A DNA stretch of 64,000 bases from Thalassotalea marina (GTDB lineage Bacteria; Pseudomonadota; Gammaproteobacteria; Enterobacterales; Alteromonadaceae), in NCBI RefSeq assembly GCF_014656435.1, contig NZ_BNCK01000002.1, positions 613,475 through 677,474 of the forward strand. Direction: 5' to 3'. A model generated the notes under the pieces. That model was not told the origin of the DNA and did no database searches. It saw only the letters and a list, made by a program, of their open reading frames with translations. Positions 55,144 to 64,000 of this stretch are shown here, in pieces. The translations under genes and the position numbers were made by a program. Within the stretch, counting starts at the first letter, position 1. Each line of letters opens with the position of its first letter.

Positions 55144-57535
55144 AGCCTCGCTCCTTCAACAACTGAGAGATGGCATCAGCAACAGAAAGGCCTTTGCGCG
55201 TTAACTGTTTAATCGCGTTTACATCTTCTGCACGGGACGAGTACAACAGCTTGTGAAACGGATCGACGATAAGGCGGCCAATCCCGGTGCCCATCTCGGT
55301 AATAAAGAAAATCTCGGAATAGACACCCGTGACGGTATGAACCGTTTTCAGGTATTCGTAGCCGCCTTCACCTAATGGCAAACGGCCTTCTTTTTTGAGC
55401 GCGTTGATGGTTTCGGCTTTTTGGCCAAGCAGGTACATATTGGCCGAGTTTTCAGCGATGGCTTTACCTGTAGGGCTGTCGTATAAATCGTTGACCGACT
55501 GCGTTACTGTTACAGCACTGCCGCCATATTTTCGAAATCGACGGTAACCCGTCTCGATAAACTTACCGACATCACCTTGAGTCAGCAGATCCCAGGCTTC
55601 GTCAATGAACACAATCTTGCGACGATCCCGCTCACCTAAGTACATCTCCTGTTGGATTTGGTAGATAAGCTGAAGCAACACCACTTGTTGCAGATGCTTA
55701 CGCCCCTTGAGCTCTTCTAACTCCAGAACGGTGAATCGGTTTTTGAAGCGAATATTGTTGTGACCATTAAAGAAGCGGCCATATTCGCCCTGTGTCGTAA
55801 ACGGATAGAGCTGCTCACCCACGTCCTGCACACGTCGGTCTTCATGATTTTTTAAAGCCTCTGCCACATCATCAACCAACATGGCACGACCTTTTTTCTC
55901 CCACAGTTCACGGGTCTGACGTTTTAGGTTGGCCATCTGAAAATCGGTTAATGACTGCGTAGGTGCGGCCATTGCGGCCAATAACCCAACCAGTACATCC
56001 GCTTCTTCGTCATAGTCCTCAACGATTTCAAACGGGTTTAAGCAAATGCCACTGTCCCGCCCGAACTGTAAGAACTCACCATCATAGACTTCACACAGCT
56101 TTTCATAAGAGCGGCCAACATCAATTACCCAGCATTGCCCGCCTTCAGATAAGTAGGAGGAGATGATTTCGTTCACCAGGAATGACTTGCCCGATCCCGA
56201 TTGCGCCGCGATGCAACAGTTGTAATTACTGCCCGAGTCATAAAGGGACACACTCATGATCTGGCCATTGCGGGAAACAAAGTTAATCACTGGCGTGCCC
56301 GTGCCTTTCCAATCTGCAAACAAAGGCAACAGTGGGATCACATGTCGTGTCGCCATGGTCTTAAATCGAAACAAGTCGTTCATCGCCTGGCGGTCGGCAC
56401 CAAATGGCAAGGCATTCAGGAAAATGGGCAAACAGAAGTACTTGTCTTCCATCAGCTCAAACCCGAGTTCTTTGAAATAAGTTCGAGCATTTGAAACAGA
56501 GCTGATGGACGCCTCTTCCGTCGGGGAAAACAGCGTTAAGGTCATATTTGCCCGAATAGGACGATCACCTTCTTGCAAGGCTTCAAAAAGAACATCAAAC
56601 CCCTTTTTCTTGGCTGCCAGCACCGGCACAAACTTGAGCATCGGGCCATAAGCCTGATTGACCGCCCATTGACGCTTCGTCTCTAAACGAGATCGCATCG
56701 CCTCGGCTGAAGGAAAGTGAATGGTGACATTTAGCAAAAAGCTGCCGCGTAAGCCGCGACTGCCCGTCATCATATCGCCCGCAAAACTTGCGGCATGACC
56801 AAACCAGATCCGCTCAGGCAAGCGCTTAAACGATAAGGTTTTAACTCGGTAATCACCCAGCATCAGACCTTGGCTATCCACCTTGATAGCTCGGTCATAA
56901 TCCAACACTTGCTCTCGAAGTGGTTTATCTGCCTCACTGCGGATTGGAGATGGATTACGCCAAGAAGCATCTTTTCCCCAGTTAAGTTGCGCACTTAATG
57001 CCGCGAGCCAATTTCGGTCAGTCATCTCAGTGACGCGAAAACCAACCGTTGCCAACGCCTGAGAGAAAGAAGCTCGAAGCGCGGATGCTCGACTCAACTC
57101 ACGCTCCGTCGGTATAGGACTTTCCAAAGGCAATTTGCAGGTGACGATCAGTTGAAAGTTGCGTACCTGAGTCTGGGTCGATTCTTCTATCGATTGAACC
57201 GTGCCCCCATCGAGGAAATCCGCACGTTTGCGTATCGACGCCCTAAGCAATGGATCGGATTGACGATGCCGTAAGCCCATCATGCGCTGAAGGTCGGTTT
57301 GAATATCAGGCGAGGCGTACAGGCCAAATTGCAGCAAAGTGTCTTTTGGCCAGTCGTTGTTGAGTAGAACATTAACCCTGTCTGCAACAGACTCATCACC
57401 ACCAGGCAATGGGTCACATAGAAAACCAAAGCCAACACTCTGGTCTTCCATGAAAAACAGTTGCTCATCGTCGGAATAGGCCAATACTGGCAAGAGCTCT
57501 GAAGCGCGTTGCCCTGAATACAGAGAGGCTTTCAT
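55124..57535 (-). CDS. traC: conjugative ATPase TraC (3' end altered by IS)
   Basis: An 803-aa VirB4-like ATPase that powers pilus assembly. Walker A 'AAQSGSGKSFLVNEI' is near residue 450 and Walker B 'KIVFIDEAWDLLTQG' near 650. The start at 57535 overlaps the dsbC stop (TAATG). The last residues, D-C-S-P-P-stop after ERGF, are encoded by the right end of the inserted tnpB element instead of the native end. The change touches only the extreme C terminus, so TraC is probably functional. Confidence 0.95.
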   Translation of the reverse strand: MKASLYSGQRASELLPVLAYSDDEQLFFMEDQSVGFGFLCDPLPGGDESVADRVNVLLNNDWPKDTLLQFGLYASPDIQTDLQRMMGLRHRQSDPLLRASIRKRADFLDGGTVQSIEESTQTQVRNFQLIVTCKLPLESPIPTERELSRASALRASFSQALATVGFRVTEMTDRNWLAALSAQLNWGKDASWRNPSPIRSEADKPLREQVLDYDRAIKVDSQGLMLGDYRVKTLSFKRLPERIWFGHAASFAGDMMTGSRGLRGSFLLNVTIHFPSAEAMRSRLETKRQWAVNQAYGPMLKFVPVLAAKKKGFDVLFEALQEGDRPIRANMTLTLFSPTEEASISSVSNARTYFKELGFELMEDKYFCLPIFLNALPFGADRQAMNDLFRFKTMATRHVIPLLPLFADWKGTGTPVINFVSRNGQIMSVSLYDSGSNYNCCIAAQSGSGKSFLVNEIISSYLSEGGQCWVIDVGRSYEKLCEVYDGEFLQFGRDSGICLNPFEIVEDYDEEADVLVGLLAAMAAPTQSLTDFQMANLKRQTRELWEKKGRAMLVDDVAEALKNHEDRRVQDVGEQLYPFTTQGEYGRFFNGHNNIRFKNRFTVLELEELKGRKHLQQVVLLQLIYQIQQEMYLGERDRRKIVFIDEAWDLLTQGDVGKFIETGYRRFRKYGGSAVTVTQSVNDLYDSPTGKAIAENSANMYLLGQKAETINALKKEGRLPLGEGGYEYLKTVHTVTGVYSEIFFITEMGTGIGRLIVDPFHKLLYSSRAEDVNAIKQLTRKGLSVADAISQLLKERGFDCSPP

Positions 57536-58227
57536 TAACGCCCCTCCAACCAAGCAGAAAGATCATAAGGACGGCCTCGGCTGATGCGACCATCATTGGC
57601 GACGATGAAAGGCACACCTTGAATGCCCAGGATTTGAGCCGTCACCAAGGTACGCTGCATTGGTTCTAAGTTGCAGGCATCATCCTGTTCTAGGTTACCA
57701 ATCCGGCCATTCAGCAATGCATCGGTGGCCGCTTTTTTGTCACGCGCACAGCCAAGCTGGCGAACCTGACGCTCTGAATCAGGACCAAGCACTGGCACAG
57801 GGAGTATTTGGAAGGTGTATTCTTTGGTTAACGGTAAAGCTTGTTTCAAAAGCTCATGGCAGTGCGGGCATCGTGGGTCAACAAAGACCACCACTTTCTT
57901 TTTGCCTTCACCCAGCGTCAGTGGATTCAAATCATCCATTTTTAGGCCAAGACGACCTAAGTCCAGCGTGTTCCCCGCTTCACGAATTTCTTCAAGGCTG
58001 GTAAGCGGCTTTTTGGACCAGGCATCATAGAGCGTGCCATCAATGACGAACCGGCCACTGTCTGACATGAAAACAATACGGCCATTGCTTTCGACCGCTT
58101 TCATACCCGTGACAGGTAAAGAAACCATGCCGTCAATTTTGCCAACGGGCGACACTTCAGACACAGGTTCAGCTTGAACCAAAGGAGACAGCGCAAGCGC
58201 CAGAATAATTGGAGATAGTTTTCGCAT
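57535..58227 (-). CDS. dsbC: thiol:disulfide interchange protein DsbC
   Basis: A 230-aa periplasmic disulfide isomerase. Signal peptide residues 1-19 (ending VQA), an N-terminal dimer region, and a thioredoxin fold with 'CPHCHELLKQA' near residue 127. It would fold the Cys-rich TraN, TraU and TraH. It overlaps traC by 3 nt and marks the start of the hotspot between traA and the traC operon. Confidence 0.94.
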   Translation of the reverse strand: MRKLSPIILALALSPLVQAEPVSEVSPVGKIDGMVSLPVTGMKAVESNGRIVFMSDSGRFVIDGTLYDAWSKKPLTSLEEIREAGNTLDLGRLGLKMDDLNPLTLGEGKKKVVVFVDPRCPHCHELLKQALPLTKEYTFQILPVPVLGPDSERQVRQLGCARDKKAATDALLNGRIGNLEQDDACNLEPMQRTLVTAQILGIQGVPFIVANDGRISRGRPYDLSAWLEGR

Positions 58228-58371
58228 GAGGAGTCCTCGTTAATGTAAATCGAGGCTCCAGTCTATGCAGTTGTCCTATGTGGACTCGGTTAGATAGATT
58301 GAAGAATTTGTCGTCTTGCTAAGCAGCACCAACACCAAATCTTAATGAAAACAATCACACACTAAAATAAC

Positions 58372-59817
58372 TCAATTGTCTCTCATATACTTTTGCAAAG
58401 TTTTTTGATCCACCTTTAATGCTTCCGCGGCTTTAACCCATGTACCGAATTGCTTTTTGGCAGCTGTTGCAAATTCCTTATGAAACGCTTTCGTTAACTC
58501 ATCCTTAGTTGTCTTGGATAAATCACCAAATGCAAACCTTGTGTCAGGACTATCCTCCTGGATAACAGGCTCGCCCAACGCAGCTAATGAGCTAGAGATT
58601 GCCGACTCTGTAGTTTGAGAGCTCAAAAACGCACAAGACATGTATGCCAGCTTTTTTAGGTCACGTAAGTTACCTGGTAAATATGCCGAGTTAAAAAACT
58701 GGATTAATTCATTTGACACCGGAGCTTCCGCAGGCAGATTGGGGTTAACATTAACTTCCTGCCAGATTCTTTGCCAATCCGACAGAATATCTTCTCTGCA
58801 TGCACGAAGTGGAGGTATTGTTATTGTGAGCATGGATACACGATCAAAGAAATCAGCATCGAGTATCGTTGCCAATTGCTCAAGCGATTTATTACTCGCA
58901 CAAACTAGCTCGAAGTCTGATGTTTCCTCAGTGTCACTTCCAACAGGACGAAAACTGTGATGGTTATCTTGAAGCACTCGAACCAGCTTTCGCTGAACAG
59001 AAGTTGGTAAATCTTGTATCTCATCCAAAAACAAAACTTTTCCATTTGCTTCTTTCAAAAGTCCATTGCGATCCTTCTCCGCCCCAGTGAAGGCACCTTT
59101 TACGTGGCCAAACAACATACTATCAACCACTTGAGAATCTAGTCCTCCACATGCAAGCGTAACAACCTGCTTTTGCTTTACCTTACCGACAACGGTTTCA
59201 ATTAGCCTCGTTTTCCCTGTACCACGTTCACCCAGTACAAGTAACGGAGCTTTGGGAACACAAGAAAACTGCTTTAACGTTTGTAATGCATCCTGCCTTG
59301 CTTTTGATTTAGGGTCTAAATCGTAAAGGGCGTAACCGCCCTCTGAACTTGAAATAGCAGAGATCTCTGCCAAATACGTATTTACACTGAAATCAACTTT
59401 GGCAATGCTGGTTCTTTTGGTATCGGGGTTATATTGTGACGACCAGAGGATTGTTTCGCGTGGAAAATGCCCCCGAGCATGAAGAATCAACCAAACCGCA
59501 TGCATCGCCGGAGTTCCCGGCGATACATTGATATGAAGATTCTGTTCAAGCTTTAGCTCTGGAATAATCTCAGACTCTATTGCGTGATAAATTTCGTTGT
59601 GATCAGCTGGGTTCTCGATAGCTACAGTTCGAAAGGTAATCTGTATATCGCCAAATTCATGCTCTTTGTACAGACTGTTATCCCCAGCTGACTGAGTAAG
59701 AACAATTACTTTGCCAACATAAACTTTACGATTCTTAAGCCGCTTTAACGCTTCGTCTAATACCTCAACCCCAGCTCTTTTTGAGTGCCAACAAAGCAGT
59801 GTATTTTTGTTATCCAA
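58372..59817 (-). CDS. RtcR-like sigma-54 activator with CARF-like sensor domain
   Basis: A 481-aa protein of three parts. Residues 1-165 form a Rossmann-like domain with 'INVSPGTPAMHAVWLILHARG' near 100, the conserved ligand loop of the CARF-like domain of RtcR. Residues ~185-400 form a sigma-54-activator AAA+ domain: Walker A 'GERGTGKTR' near 200, the sigma-54-contacting GAFTGA loop in 'GHVKGAFTGAEKDR' near 242, Walker B 'VLFLDEIQD' near 263. The C terminus has a Fis-type HTH ('AAEALKVDQKTLQKYM'). It likely senses a nucleotide or RNA end signal and activates sigma-54 promoters. It is the last gene of the four-gene operon, only 2 nt after the PLD gene. Confidence 0.9.
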   Translation of the reverse strand: MDNKNTLLCWHSKRAGVEVLDEALKRLKNRKVYVGKVIVLTQSAGDNSLYKEHEFGDIQITFRTVAIENPADHNEIYHAIESEIIPELKLEQNLHINVSPGTPAMHAVWLILHARGHFPRETILWSSQYNPDTKRTSIAKVDFSVNTYLAEISAISSSEGGYALYDLDPKSKARQDALQTLKQFSCVPKAPLLVLGERGTGKTRLIETVVGKVKQKQVVTLACGGLDSQVVDSMLFGHVKGAFTGAEKDRNGLLKEANGKVLFLDEIQDLPTSVQRKLVRVLQDNHHSFRPVGSDTEETSDFELVCASNKSLEQLATILDADFFDRVSMLTITIPPLRACREDILSDWQRIWQEVNVNPNLPAEAPVSNELIQFFNSAYLPGNLRDLKKLAYMSCAFLSSQTTESAISSSLAALGEPVIQEDSPDTRFAFGDLSKTTKDELTKAFHKEFATAAKKQFGTWVKAAEALKVDQKTLQKYMRDN

Positions 59818-59819
59818 AG

Positions 59820-61355
59820 TTACGCCTCCAATACAATTCGGGCGTTTGGCAATTCACTTTGCTTCAGCCTTTTTGCCATGGCAAGTTCGTATTCTTGACG
59901 AACTGTAATAGCTAACTGTTTTTTTGTCAGTCGAACAACCTTTGGCTCATAACTCTCTCTAGGCGATCCTGAATCCTGCTTCTTAGAAGTTTCATCCTTA
60001 GCCGTTAAAGGTTTGAAATACTCTGGACTGGCGTTAGTGATAACTGGCGGCTGTATACGCCATTTATACTCAATCTTGTGCGATGTTTTTTCCCGCCAGT
60101 TTGCATTGGGTATTTTTGGGTGCTTATCCATATCAGACAAACAATCTGCTTTTATAGGTGATAACTCAACAATGTCTACTTCGCTGACTGAGTACCTCTT
60201 GAATGAATTATTTTCCCAAGCTTCAAAACCACCAGAAATCATCCCTAGACTCATGTCGATGCTCAATTCATTGTGGCTATTAGTTAAAAACATATCTAAG
60301 CAGTTCATCAGCTCTTTTACCTGAGTACCGGTGAGTTTTACGCCTAACTCAAAGCCTTGATCCATACCATGCGCTTGAAAATTGGCCGACATCACCATGC
60401 CATGCATTCCATCTACTACAATCGCTTTGGCATGTAGCCATTTAAAACACATCACCGATGCACCAGCCTGTTTCATAGCCAACAACGCTGGCATGGCTGC
60501 GGGTCTTTGGCGAGATAGAATGGTGACTTTTAGCCCCGACTTCGCACGTTCACATATTGCTTTTACAAGCTGATGGTCCTCTTGCCATCCAAAACTCGAT
60601 ATGATGAGTTCATTTTCCGCTTGATTGATCAACGCTAATGCGTGTTCCCTAATTCGAGCGTCTTCACTCGATGTGACCAGTATTTCAGTTAATTCCCTTG
60701 GATATCTGACATTGCCCGGCGACTTATATGCTGAGAATTCACCACAGCTTGTCATATGGTGCTGCGCACTCTCGAAGATTGCCCAACGGAACACATTCAC
60801 GATCTCAGCTATTTGATGGCGTGAAAGCGCGACCCCCAGCTCCTCATTTCGTAAAAGTGCTTCTTCTGTAAGGTTTGCCGTTAAAAGCAACCCTTTAGCA
60901 TTACCAGTTTCATGTAATGCGTCTATAACAACGGCTTTTGCGTGGAAATGCGGCGCAGATGCAAAGTGAACATGTCCAGACAATTTGTTTAACATTTCCT
61001 TATGCTGCACAAGACACTTCTTACCAAAGTCATCGTCAGGCACATCGCCATCAAGACGAGTCTCACATGCCAATAGTATGTACACACGAACTTTGCGCTT
61101 TGCTGCTTTTAGGACAGCAGATTCGACATTCTCATCAGCAAGTAAAAACGTACTAAGAATAACCGAGTGCTCAGCATTATCGATTAATTCGACAACTCTT
61201 GATTGCAGCTCATTGCAGAACAAAGAGCTATTTATAGGTTGCGGATCAGATACCTGTTTAGGTAAAACAGGCAAAAGCACAGGGGGCAACTTGGTATTTG
61301 ATTGATCAACAATCTTAGTTTCAGTCTTAGTAAACTTTTCAATTAAATTCATCAC
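59820..61355 (-). CDS. phospholipase D-family protein with two HKD motifs
   Basis: A 511-aa protein with two PLD domains. The first HKD is 'HFHAKAVVIDAL' near residue 138, the second 'WLHAKAIVVDGM' near 308, so both halves of the active site are present. The N terminus is polar, there is no signal peptide, and residues 370-511 form a basic tail. In defence systems (DISARM DrmC, Mokosh) such proteins act as nucleases. Gene spacing to neighbours is 9 and 2 nt, implying one operon with the helicase. Confidence 0.88.
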   Translation of the reverse strand: MMNLIEKFTKTETKIVDQSNTKLPPVLLPVLPKQVSDPQPINSSLFCNELQSRVVELIDNAEHSVILSTFLLADENVESAVLKAAKRKVRVYILLACETRLDGDVPDDDFGKKCLVQHKEMLNKLSGHVHFASAPHFHAKAVVIDALHETGNAKGLLLTANLTEEALLRNEELGVALSRHQIAEIVNVFRWAIFESAQHHMTSCGEFSAYKSPGNVRYPRELTEILVTSSEDARIREHALALINQAENELIISSFGWQEDHQLVKAICERAKSGLKVTILSRQRPAAMPALLAMKQAGASVMCFKWLHAKAIVVDGMHGMVMSANFQAHGMDQGFELGVKLTGTQVKELMNCLDMFLTNSHNELSIDMSLGMISGGFEAWENNSFKRYSVSEVDIVELSPIKADCLSDMDKHPKIPNANWREKTSHKIEYKWRIQPPVITNASPEYFKPLTAKDETSKKQDSGSPRESYEPKVVRLTKKQLAITVRQEYELAMAKRLKQSELPNARIVLEA

Positions 61356-61364
61356 TATTATTCC

Positions 61365-62474
61365 TTATAGGTTCCAATCATGGGCTGCAATGACATGCCA
61401 GGTATGCTGATTTTGCTTGTCTTCTTCAGTCCAAAACTGATTTGCCAACTCAGCCCTATCAGGTAGTGTGAAATTCCAACTTTTAAAAGGTTCGAGTGCT
61501 TTTTCTCTCCAAACTTGGTACTTGCTATTAGTGGCATACATATTGATATTTTTCTCTAATCTCCATTCAGCCCACTTTTTAGCATCCAATTTAGTCAATG
61601 CTGATATAGAAATATTGTGTAACTTCATCGCATCAAACGAGCCCAACTTGTGAACAGATGGTCTTTTTACGTTTACTGAGCGCTTCATATTGATTCGCTC
61701 AGATTCAGTAGTATTTTCGAAAACCACTGACAAGATTTCAGTTTGCTCATCCCATTGTTCAAGCAAGCCCTCACTATGCAGAAGTACCTTCAAAACTTGC
61801 TGACGACTGATTGGTTCAACCCGACGTGAAAATATAAGATCCTTTCCGCGCTTCACATCGACATTGCCATCAGTCACATTCCACTCGATGTAATACGGTT
61901 TTCCTTGAGGTGAGATGCGCTCACCTTTGAGTTCAATTTTGTCAACGCGTACTTCCGAACCTCCACCTATTGGTTCAACCTTCAGGCCACGAACGTCTTT
62001 GACTAGTTGAGGAACCTCAACGAGTCGCTTTGCTCTTTCATTTAGCTCATTTCTGTTTTTTCCAAGTCCGATCGACGCTGCACTAGGCTCTGTGTGCGCA
62101 TCAATAGTAAGAAGTGGATGAGGCAATAAAGGCTCATGACAAACGCAAAGGCTCCAACACCCATCTTCTGGCACTAGGATTTGATCTTTCTCAAGGGCAA
62201 TCAGTCCTGATTCAGTGAGCCTGTATTGGTCTCGATTAGACTCAGCAAGCCCATATAATCGACATATGTTTAGTAACCTATCAGCAACTACACGACGTCC
62301 GATTTTGTCCCCAAATAAATGCTCGGAGCACTCAGCAGAACTCGCATTCGGATAATCTTGAAGGAATTGCAGCACGCAGTTAATTTCTGGACGGCTATCT
62401 GCCAGCGCGATTTCACCCTGTATGAGCCAACTTTCAGTCTTAATTTCTCGTTTTAGTATGATGTCCTGGCTCAT
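61365..62474 (-). CDS. winged-helix protein of unknown function in the defence-like operon
   Basis: A 369-aa protein. Residues ~28-95 look like a winged helix ('SAECSEHLFGDKIGRRVVADRLLNIC', then 'YRLTESGLIALEKD'); a short Cys cluster 'CWSLCVCHEPLLPH' follows near 105-118; the remainder is beta-rich then helical and I do not recognise it. It overlaps the helicase stop by 4 nt (ATGA) with AGGAGG upstream, so translation of the two is coupled and they probably act together. Function unknown. Confidence 0.7.
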   Translation of the reverse strand: MSQDIILKREIKTESWLIQGEIALADSRPEINCVLQFLQDYPNASSAECSEHLFGDKIGRRVVADRLLNICRLYGLAESNRDQYRLTESGLIALEKDQILVPEDGCWSLCVCHEPLLPHPLLTIDAHTEPSAASIGLGKNRNELNERAKRLVEVPQLVKDVRGLKVEPIGGGSEVRVDKIELKGERISPQGKPYYIEWNVTDGNVDVKRGKDLIFSRRVEPISRQQVLKVLLHSEGLLEQWDEQTEILSVVFENTTESERINMKRSVNVKRPSVHKLGSFDAMKLHNISISALTKLDAKKWAEWRLEKNINMYATNSKYQVWREKALEPFKSWNFTLPDRAELANQFWTEEDKQNQHTWHVIAAHDWNL

Positions 62475-64000
62475 AGTGCCTCCTGTGATTCAGTCTCGAT
62501 TGTTGTAGACCAGTAAGAATTGCTGGCAAAAGTACCTAACACACCCGATGCCTTTTGCATTGCAGAGCGGTTTCCGTACACAATGAGCTGATGCTTGGCC
62601 CTCGTAATTGCCACATTCAAGCGATTTGGGCTTTCAAGAAAACTCGTGGGATGATTATTTGCGAAACTAAGCATGACAAAATCAGCCTCATGCCCCTGAA
62701 AACGGTCTACGGTACATATCTGAATATCAATATACGGTGAGGATTTTTCACCTCGATAGAAATGCCTTACTCCGTGATGATTTCCCGTCCACTTTCGTAA
62801 AGCTCGACGTATAGCTCGCTCTTGCGCCCGATAGAATGCCAAAACAGCAACTTCCCAAGGCTTTTGTTGGTTTTTCTCAACATTTGGATTTGATTTTGCC
62901 CAAGAATCAAAGCGACTTAATTCTTTTAATATTTCTTCTACTTCAGCGGTGATTTCGCCTTCTTTGCCTTTTCGACCTTTAACATCGTGCCATATACAAC
63001 GATGTGAGCCGCTTCGGTATCCCCAGTCCCTCTTTTCAGCTTGGCCATCAGGACTTTGCAGTGCTTTTTCATGGTATATATGTACTCGGGAAAACTCGGC
63101 AATGTCTGGATGCATTCTGTGCTGGTAACTAAGCCGTATTTGTCGTTGTTCCAAAACACTGGCTGGAAGTCCATCAGACAGAGCGGTGCCTTGTTTCTGA
63201 TACTCTGTTCGTTCAAATCCAACTTGCAGTGATTCAAGAATAGAAGGCAGTGCGATCCTACGTACCCTGTCTATTGCAGTAAACGTATCTTTTTCTGAGT
63301 CAAATGGTAGTAGCGCTTTGATATCTTCCCCTAACTTATTAACAGTTTTAGAACTTCCGTTAGATTCTGTATTTAGGCGCTGTTCGTACATACGAGCCAG
63401 TCGCCACGCTAACTGCGATTCCCAGCTATCGGACTCGGTCTTGATTTTTGTACGAGTTAATCTCGAATGCGCTGAAAGTCGCATTTCTAACTTTTTCGGT
63501 AACGCAGGCAGCCCCCTTATCGTCGTCAAATCTAGGGGAAGGTGATTAGCATTCTGAGTGATGAACGCTGACGAACCAAGGACTACTGATGCGTAAGGGA
63601 GATCTGTCTTCGGACCTTTAGATGATGCAACCAATACATTTTTGGCCTTTGCTTGCTGATGATAAAATTCAATTGTCTTTTCATCGTCAGTGCAAACCAA
63701 GGATACTTCTCGTTTCTGAATATTGATTTGTCGAGCAGAGAAAATATCTGCGCATGCTTCTCGCTGATAACTATCCTGTAAACATGGCTGCAAATTTACT
63801 TCGGTAGCTTCATCATCAACATAAGGTGAAAGCTGTTTTGGGTCTCCCACCATGATCCAACGCTTGGCAAGTACCGCTGGCACCAAAAACTCTTGAAAAG
63901 TTGTTTTTGATGCTTCATCAATAATCATCACATCGAAGATTGGCGATGTTGATTGTTTATTTTTGATATCAGGATGCTGAAGCAACCCAATAGTTGTCCC
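62471..64000 (-). CDS. SF1 helicase, COG1112/Dna2-like (5' part outside window)
   Basis: The C-terminal ~509 residues of a superfamily 1 helicase; the frame is open to the window edge, so the N terminus and Walker A lie beyond. Visible motifs: II 'VMIIDEASKTT', III 'MVGDPKQLSPY', IV-like 'LSYQHRMHPDIAEFS', V 'VDRFQGHEADFVMLSFANN' and VI 'NVAITRAKHQLIV'. This is the AAA_11/AAA_12 pair seen in RNA/DNA helicases of antiphage systems. It is the most upstream visible gene of the operon. Confidence 0.9.
   Translation of the reverse strand, partial: GTTIGLLQHPDIKNKQSTSPIFDVMIIDEASKTTFQEFLVPAVLAKRWIMVGDPKQLSPYVDDEATEVNLQPCLQDSYQREACADIFSARQINIQKREVSLVCTDDEKTIEFYHQQAKAKNVLVASSKGPKTDLPYASVVLGSSAFITQNANHLPLDLTTIRGLPALPKKLEMRLSAHSRLTRTKIKTESDSWESQLAWRLARMYEQRLNTESNGSSKTVNKLGEDIKALLPFDSEKDTFTAIDRVRRIALPSILESLQVGFERTEYQKQGTALSDGLPASVLEQRQIRLSYQHRMHPDIAEFSRVHIYHEKALQSPDGQAEKRDWGYRSGSHRCIWHDVKGRKGKEGEITAEVEEILKELSRFDSWAKSNPNVEKNQQKPWEVAVLAFYRAQERAIRRALRKWTGNHHGVRHFYRGEKSSPYIDIQICTVDRFQGHEADFVMLSFANNHPTSFLESPNRLNVAITRAKHQLIVYGNRSAMQKASGVLGTFASNSYWSTTIETESQEAL

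Noticed and set aside
59845-59865. TGGCA-like and TTGC-like pair resembling a sigma-54 promoter
   Set aside because: The GG-GC spacing is 11 rather than 10, it lies inside the PLD coding sequence and points against the operon.

Overview
The window is a chromosome segment of a marine-type gammaproteobacterium, probably Alteromonadales (Colwellia/Thalassotalea-like; this is my inference from A+T-rich codon use and gene content). It carries the right-hand part of an SXT/R391-family integrative and conjugative element (ICE) inserted at the 5' end of prfC.

Bases 1-17,480 are host chromosome. They hold a HutD/Ves-like protein, a solute-binding-like periplasmic protein, an M13 metallopeptidase lipoprotein, an SDR/LysR divergent pair, a small lipocalin-like protein, radA, a large protein with two PilZ domains, serB convergent to it, an AhpA/YtjB-like membrane protein, a TatD nuclease, an HDOD protein, argS and prfC. 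The ICE begins directly upstream of prfC.

Bases ~17,482-64,000 are the ICE, read from its attR end inward. First come the control genes setR (CI-like) and croS (Cro-like), divergent over an operator region, then two replication/hypothetical genes, a lytic transglycosylase, the FlhD/FlhC-like activators setD-setC, and a probable entry-exclusion gene eex. A mercury-resistance operon merR-T-P-C-A lies between eex and traG. Then, on the minus strand, come traG-traH-traF, the s073-like gene, and a long conserved operon: small membrane protein, ssb, bet, a 47-aa small protein, exo, CobS-like AAA+, WGR-like, DUF3150, a hypothetical gene, CobT/VWA, RadC, a hypothetical gene and a primase-like gene. 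Nearly every translational unit of that operon is preceded by a tandem pair of RNA hairpins, the second of which holds or faces the Shine-Dalgarno sequence. Past the divergent DUF1845-type gene, the traN-side hotspot carries an arr rifampin-resistance gene as a solitary integron cassette with an attC site, plus an IS91-like HUH transposase paired with a tyrosine recombinase. traN, traU, traW, trhF, a TrbI-like gene, a tnpB-only IS605-type element, traC and dsbC follow.

The last ~5.6 kb lies in the hotspot beyond dsbC (the traA side, usually called HS2). It is a tightly packed four-gene operon cut by the window edge: an SF1 (COG1112/Dna2-like) helicase, a winged-helix protein of unknown function, a double-HKD phospholipase-D-family protein, and an RtcR-like sigma-54 activator with an N-terminal CARF-like sensor. 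It looks like a phage-defence operon, partly reminiscent of Mokosh (helicase + PLD), with an unusual CARF/sigma-54 component. It is the best candidate here for a little-described system.

The ICE genes work as layers. SetR and CroS set the switch, SetCD activates transfer, the tra genes build the F-type pilus and channel, Eex with TraG prevents redundant entry, Ssb/Bet/Exo supply recombination, and the hotspots carry mercury resistance, rifampin resistance and probable defence cargo.
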